A DNA stretch of 64,000 nucleotides from positions 42,518,354 through 42,582,353 of the forward strand of contig CM038044.1 in the NCBI GenBank assembly GCA_021397845.1. Direction: 5' to 3'. The stretch comes from Areca catechu (taxonomy: Eukaryota; Streptophyta; Magnoliopsida; Arecales; Arecaceae). Numbering within the stretch: the stretch's first letter is position 1; each line of letters starts with the position of its first letter. Position numbers and translations under genes: made by a program. This document shows, in pieces, positions 59,347 through 64,000 of this stretch. Below the pieces are notes generated by a model. The model had not been told where the DNA came from. It ran no database searches and was given only the letters and a program-made list of their open reading frames with translations.

Positions 59347-60279
59347 TGTTGCGGCGTTAACTCCTGGACCGGGATCGGCTGGATGTGCTGGAGCGCTCCT
59401 CCCGGGTGAACCTGCAACAAAGTCCCCAAGGATGCCGGTGGTGTTCCGGCGGGGGATCCTTCGATGCCTAAGTTAGCAGGAGGTTGAAGGCAACATAATG
59501 GAGGAATCAACGAAAGAACAGCGTATGGAGAGGGAAGAGCACTTCTACCTTCAAACGGTATCCCTCGAGTACCTTATGTAGGTGCGAAACAGTCCAAAAT
59601 CCATTAGGGGAGAGGCTGAGAAAAACTAATCTATTCCTAGGAGAATCTGGAGAGTGGCCACGTGGCGCACAGATACGGCGACATCGTGGAAGTAGTGGAG
59701 CAGGGTTGGGATGGCAGGATCCCGCAGTAACAGAAAGGTGCTTCTGGAATTCCCTGGATGCTAAGGCATGCTTGTTGGGCGTCGGCCGAGGGAAAGCCGG
59801 TCGGCCGGACTAAAGGTCAAACCTCTGAAGGAGAGCCACGGGCTGGACCCCAGCAGTAGAGGGTCGTTCGGGCCTCTGCTCTGGTGGGTCGGACCTCTGA
59901 AGAAGAGCCACGGGCCGGTCCCCAGCAGGAGAGGGTCGTTTGGACCTCCGCTTCGGTGGGTCGGACCTCTGAAGGAGAGTAACGGGTCGGATCCCAGCAG
60001 GAGAGGGTCGTTCGGACCTCCGCTCTGGTGGGTCGGACCTCTGAAGGAGAGCCACGGGCCGGATCCCAGCAGGAGAGGGTCGTTCGGACCTCTGCTCCGG
60101 TGGGTCGGACCTCTGAAGGAGAGCCACGGGCCGGACCCCAGCAGGAGAGGGTCGTTCGGACCTCCGCTCCGGTGGGTCGGACCTCTGAAGGAGTAGCAGT
60201 CGGAGCCTTGAAGGAGTGGCCCGGTCGGACCGCAAGAATGGGCCGGTTCTGGCTGAGGGTGAGCCGTCAGGGTACAACA
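59347..60279. mobile_element. Solo LTR inside hAT C
   Basis: The 933-bp segment begins TGTTGCGGCG and ends GGGTACAACA, giving TG...CA with a TGTTG/CAACA inverted repeat. Both flanks are attgc (59342-59346 and 60280-60284), a perfect 5-bp duplication. Element B has the uninterrupted site (attgccaac on the opposite strand, near 31330). No internal retroelement genes are present, so it is a solo LTR left by recombination. Confidence 0.92.
59813..60196 (+). repeat. 72-bp tandem repeat within solo LTR
   Basis: The unit gggtcggacctctgaaggag...gacctccgctccggt recurs at about 59813, 59886, 59958, 60030, 60102 and 60174. As 72 is a multiple of three, an open frame survives on both strands, encoding a 24-residue repeat such as GPLKESHGPDPSRRGSFGPP. 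There is no sign that it is translated. Confidence 0.93.
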
Positions 60280-60863
60280 ATTGCCAACAAATAAATTTTG
60301 ACAGCATTTCTTAATTTTCTAATTTGCATGGATTTTAACAAAATTTAACACTACGAAAGACGAAAATACGGAAAAAGAAAGGTATACGGACCTTAATTCT
60401 ACCTACCCCTTCGATTTTTTCAGGTTGAATTGGGTTGAAATTAATTTACAAATTTTTTTTTCCTGCTTTTCCTTTCACGGTGCGCTGCAGCAGAGGACAC
60501 AGAGAGCTCGTAAGAGCTCTTTGTGCCTTTCCTTAATTAAAAGGAAAGGCATCTCCCCCCGACAAAACATCACATGGCTATAGCCATGTGATACCAACAA
60601 AAAAATTTGCCCCCCCTCTTCCCAAGCCGTACCGAGCCGAACCGGGCCGAATCGACCAGTTCGGACCCGTTTCTACCGGTTCGGGTCTGGTTCGCACTGG
60701 TTCGGGCCCGGTTTGGTGCGGTAAGGTATTTTTTTTTGTTTTTTAAATGGGATTGTGCCGTTTTTTAAAGCCGAACCGTGCCGGCCGGTCGCTGGTCCGG
60801 TTCGGTACACCTCGAACCGGCCGGTTCGGCACGGTTCAGAGAACCCTGGTCTACACCATGTCT

Positions 60864-62250
60864 TTATTTGAAATCTTTTGCTACCAGTCTAGCCTTGTAG
60901 GTCTCAACTTGACCATCTGCTCCAATCTTCTTCTTGAAGACCCATTTACATTCTATTGGGTTAATTCCTTTAGGTGGATCTACCAAAGTCCAAACCTGAT
61001 TGGAATACATGGAGTCCATTTCAGATTTCATGGCGCCAAGCCACTTGTCAGAGTCTCTACACTTGACAGCTTCTGAATAGGTCACAGGATCATTATCCTG
61101 TATGATACTGGCTTCATTGTCATCCTCGATGACAAAACCATATCTGAGAGGTGCTCCCCGCACCCTCTCTGACCTTCGGAGAGGAAGTGTGTATTGCGGT
61201 TGTTCTTGATCCACAAGAACTTCTGGTTGAGGAACTTTACTTGAAGGTTCACTGGTTTGTTGGTTCTGTTCTTCACATAACTCAAGTGAAGAATCACTAC
61301 ATCCTTCTTGGATAAGCTCTTGTTCCAAGAATGTAGCATGCCTATTGATAATTATCATTTGCTCAACAACATTATAAAAGAGGTATCCAACACCCTCTTT
61401 TGAATAACCAACAAACCTGCATTTATTAGCCCTTGCACTTAGCTTATGTCCAAAGATATTCTTGACATAAGCATGGCAATCCCAAATCTTAAAATACTTA
61501 AGATTTGGTCTTTTGCCATTCCATAATTCATATGGAGTGCTTTTCATTGATTTAGATGGAACTCTGTTTAATATATATGCAGCAGTATCTAGAACATGTC
61601 CCCAGAAGGAAGTCGGAAGATCTGTGAAGCTCATCATCGACCTCACCATGTCTAACAAGGTACGATTTCTCCTTTCTGCCACTCCATTTAACTGGGATGT
61701 ATAAGAAGGGGTCCATTTAGATATAATTCCTTTGTCCTTGGATGGTTCAGAAACTCACCAGATAAGTATTCACCTCTTCGATCAGACCGAAGAGCTTTAA
61801 TACTAAATTCAGTTTGTTTTTCAATCATACTTTGATATTCTTTAAACTTATCAAAGGCTTCGGACTTGTATTTTAAAAGATACATATGACTGAACCTTGA
61901 TAAATCATCAATAAAAGTGATGAAATAAGGATATCCTCCTCTGGCCTAAGTTGACATAGGTCCACCTACATCAGTATGTATTAGACCTAACAATTCAGTT
62001 GCCCTCTCTCCATGTCTAGTGAATGGAGACTTGGTCATTTTTTCTTTGAGACAAGATTCACAAGTTCGTAATGATTGAAAATCATCAGAGTCAAAGTAAT
62101 TATTTGACTAACTTGTTTATCCTTAACTCACTGATATGACCCAATCGGCAGTGTCAGAGATATGAGACATTGTATTATCTCTTTTCCTCTTCTTATCATC
62201 AATAAGAAAATTTTTTTCATAGAGTTGCAAAGTTAGAAAACCATTTATAA
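60864..62250 (-). pseudogene. Copia integrase and start of reverse transcriptase, 5' half of split pol
   Basis: The minus strand reads an integrase zinc-region remnant with SCLKEKMTKSPFTRHGERAT (about 62050). The catalytic core follows with DDLSRFSHMYLLKYKSEAFD and IKALRSDRRGEYLSGEFLN, then ERRNRTLLDMVRSMMSFTDL, FWGHVLDTAAYILNRVPSKS and CRFVGYSKEGVGYLFYNVVE. A variable linker leads to the RT N-terminus (KWVFKKKIGADGQVETYKAR LVAKDF). Frame breaks lie near 61685 and 61900, and a stop follows VAKDFK at about 60882. The frame then reaches the hAT C insertion point. Confidence 0.85.
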
Positions 62251-62254
62251 AACA

Positions 62255-63405
62255 TCAATGTCCAAATATTTTATTATTTTGAAGAATAGAGCAGCCATTG
62301 CTCTTTATATTTATTTTATATCCCTGTTGTAATAAGAGTATGGAAATAATGTTTCTAACAATATCTGGTACATAGAAGTATTGTTCAAGCTTTATAACAT
62401 TACCCGAAGGTAATAATAGAAGATAAGTACCCACAGCTTCAGCATGTATGGCTTCACCACTGGCCCCATGCAGCTTGAAGTCACCCCTCTTCAGGCTTCT
62501 AATTCTGTGGAGTCCCTGTAATGAATTGTATATGTGAGATCCACATGCGGTATCCAATACCCATGAATTAGAAATGGAAGAACTCAATGATAAATTAGTT
62601 TGTATTATGTACAAACCTTTAGATGCACCACTTACATCTTGTTTCACATTTGCAAGGTAAACCTTGCAGTTCTTCTTCCAATGCCCAGTCTTGCCGCAAT
62701 GGAAACAGGCTCCATCAGCCTTCTTAACTTTCTTGTTCTTCTGGATGCTCTTCTTAGGGTTGAATTTTCTCTTCATATCCTTCTTCATTGCTTGCTTCTT
62801 TCTATCAACAAGAAGCACATGAGCCTTATCTCCTTTAGAGTGGCTCTCAGCTGTCTTAACCATTTAAGCAGCTCTGCCAATAAAGTATTCAATTTGTTCA
62901 TATGATAATTAAGAACAAACTGAGAGAAAGAATCTAGGAGTGACTGCAGGATCAAGTCCTGATTAAACCCTAACTGACCCAATCAAGTGATCAAGTCAAT
63001 CATTTTCAGCACATTGGTTTGCACAGGTGAACCCTCATCCATGCTCGGAACAACTGCTTTGATATTTCATATCGGGCAGCCCTACTTTGCTCACCATAAA
63101 GCTCCTTTAGATTGAGCAATATAGAATGAGGTTCCATACCTTCATGTTGCCTTTGGAGCTCGTTGCTCATCGAGGCTAATATGATGCACCTGACAGTTAT
63201 ACTGTCATTTTGCCAAATTCTGTGTATGGCAATTTCCTCCTCTGATGCATCCTCTCCGATCACCACTGGATTCGGAGAATCAAGTATATATGCAAGCTTC
63301 TCATGAGTCAAAACAATCCTTAGGTTCCTCAGCCAGTCCACATAATTTGGACCGGTTAACTTTTTGCATCCAAGATACCTCTTAGTGATAAGTTTGAAGC
63401 TATTA
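62255..63405 (-). pseudogene. Copia gag, zinc knuckle and protease
   Basis: Upstream of 63341 the frame reads NLSLRGILDAKKLTGPNYVD and continues WLRNLRIVLTHEKLAYILDS, the usual copia Gag opening (UBN2-type). No ATG is left at its head. A shift near 63006 and a stop near 62863 interrupt it. The zinc knuckle CFHCGKTGHWKKNC fits C-X2-C-X4-H-X4-C. The protease has WVLDTACGSHI around the catalytic Asp, with Ala where most copia proteases have Gly, followed by LKRGDFKLHGASGEAI and VPDIVRNIISI. The element encodes these as one polyprotein. Confidence 0.85.
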
Positions 63406-63589
63406 AAATAAATATCCTACATTTAATTAAAGAACAATATTAGTAGACCACTCAATGATGACATTCATAACTAAATAAGGGCTTTATATCTAATTATATC
63501 TCCCACTATTTTCTTCGAATACCTTAACCCTCAACTATGGTAAGCGAGAAATCTTCCTGGTTTTCTTAGTGGGGTTGAGATCCTGATCC

Positions 63590-64000
63590 CTCATTAGTGC
63601 CTTGTGTCACACAACAAACACTAATGAGTTCAAAGATAGGACAACCTTTCCAATTGCAACCCGTGCAATTCTTAACAATTATCTTTGCCTCTAAGACACT
63701 TATAGCCTTGTGTCACACAAGAAACTATAATGTCTTAGTTTAGTCAAACCCTTCATTTCTATACAGCCATGATTGAACATTGTTGCCCTTGTGTCATACA
63801 ACAAAGCAACAACTCCAATCATGCCATAAAGCACTAAGTGCATCAAGATAAATTTCATATCAAACCCTATAGTAGGCCTTGTGTCACACAACAAACCTAC
63901 TCTAGTCTTGACATGAATCCGTCTTGGTATGAAGGAAGGCATATTATAGCTTAACCAATCAACATTACCAAAATAGGGTTTAGATGTGACCAAATTGGCC
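63590..64000 (-). promoter_or_regulatory. Copia 5' leader: array of hairpins with constant loop
   Basis: Four hairpins carry the loop CCTTGTGTCACACAACAAA (+ strand), or a variant with one change, at 63600-63618, 63706-63724, 63787-63805 and 63877-63895. Each loop is exactly 19 nt and is flanked by complementary arms of 10-19 bp. The arms are ctcattagtg/cactaatgag, ctaagacacttatag/ctataatgtcttag, catgattg..ttgttgc/gcaacaa..caatcatg, and ttcatatcaa..tatagtagg/cctactcta..ttgacatgaa. The loop contains TTGTG-tca-CACAA, which can pair too. A fifth loop may start at 63999. It lies upstream of gag in the retroelement leader. Function unknown. Confidence 0.85.

Larger units (their letters stand above)
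55194..60848 (-). mobile_element. hAT transposon C, inserted in copia pol
   Basis: The ends are CAAGGTTCCCGGTACCGG and CGGTTCAGAGAACCCTG. Both flanks are gtctacac (55186-55193 and 60849-60856), a perfect 8-bp duplication. Length is 5655 bp, or about 4.72 kb without the nested solo LTR at 59347-60279. Orientation and layout match element A. Subterminal ggtacc/aaccgg arrays and a telomere-like tract are present. It is younger than the copia element. Confidence 0.95.
41645..64000 (+). other. P4H1-like intron 4, at least 22 kb, open to the right
   Basis: The intron starts GTATGA. No further P4H exon was recognised before the window end, so the rest appears to be intron filled by a decayed gypsy element, a copia element and hAT C. 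The stretches 41645-43134 and 48771-49167 show nothing identifiable apart from AT-rich sequence and a weak MITE-like block near 42640-42800. An alternative is that the gene is truncated after exon 4 and is a pseudogene. Confidence 0.55.
49820..64000 (-). mobile_element. Ty1/copia retrotransposon, minus strand, 5' end beyond window
   Basis: In coding order from the right are a structured leader, gag, zinc knuckle, protease, integrase, reverse transcriptase and RNase H, then a polypurine tract and the 3' LTR (53849 to 49820). This is the copia gene order (integrase before RT). The RT resembles plant elements usually annotated as TNT1-94-like. The element is dead: it has stops and frameshifts, hAT C splits pol, and another insertion lies in its LTR. 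It inserted into a small MITE. Confidence 0.9.

Noticed and set aside
59768..60307. Long repeat-encoding frames on both strands
   Set aside because: They result from a 72-bp tandem repeat in a solo LTR. No start context or homologue is visible.
63590..63917. CRISPR-like spacing of a 19-base repeat
   Set aside because: The repeats are loops of hairpins with irregular spacing, in a plant copia leader. There are no cas genes and the flanks pair with each other, unlike spacers.
63700..63993. 97-codon minus-strand frame with repeated CDTR
   Set aside because: The repeated residues come from the constant loop falling in one frame. Arms are unrelated, the first loop is in another phase, and it lies in a leader.
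1..64000. tRNA, rRNA or microRNA genes
   Set aside because: I looked for tRNA A/B-box-like pairs and rRNA core words and saw none I could support. The leader hairpins could be taken for microRNA precursors, but their arrangement argues otherwise.

Overview
The window is nuclear DNA from a flowering plant. Its LTR retrotransposons, hAT transposons and small MITE-like elements are plant types, and its single host gene has a plant homologue. A monocot, perhaps a palm, is a guess from the overall look and is not demonstrated.

The host gene runs on the + strand. Four short exons (8903-8963, 15464-15511, 24936-24988, 41579-41644) join in phase and read as the N-terminus of a prolyl 4-hydroxylase resembling Arabidopsis P4H1. 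They give a membrane anchor, a linker, and the start of the catalytic domain. The catalytic residues lie in later exons, beyond the right edge. Introns 1 to 3 are about 6.5, 9.4 and 16.6 kb, and intron 4 exceeds 22 kb. Almost everything to the right of 8.9 kb is therefore transposon-filled intron.

Region 1-5.25 kb is the 3' part of a Tat-type Ty3/gypsy element. It holds an 85-bp tandem repeat, an antisense 'putative gypsy type transposon' (PF04195-like) gene, a polypurine tract and a 1.24-kb LTR. Next come a plant-mobile-domain-like pseudogene (5.5-6.5 kb), AT-rich DNA and the P4H promoter. Intron 1 carries three small hAT-type MITEs. Intron 2 carries an RPA-like remnant and a second Tat-type 3' fragment (19.7-23.7 kb) that ends in a cluster of reiterated LTR tails. 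Intron 3 carries hAT element A (26618-36522) with hAT element B (30783-35734) inserted inside it, each with a perfect 8-bp target duplication, plus more MITEs. Intron 4 begins with a decayed Ty3/gypsy element (about 43.1-48.8 kb) whose reverse transcriptase region is missing and which holds a satellite. It continues with a Ty1/copia element on the - strand, from 49820 past the right edge.

The copia element is itself layered. Its 3' LTR contains an unidentified insertion. Its polymerase gene is split by hAT element C (55194-60848, 8-bp target duplication), and C in turn holds a solo LTR (59347-60279, 5-bp duplication). The three hAT elements share dense GGTACC/AACCGG subterminal repeats and telomere-like TTTAGGG tracts, and appear related to many of the small MITEs.

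The most unusual structure is in the copia 5' leader (63590-63917). Four hairpins share a nearly constant 19-nt loop, while their self-complementary arms differ completely from one hairpin to the next. A fifth copy probably begins at the window edge. No intact transposon gene, rRNA, tRNA or CRISPR array was seen.
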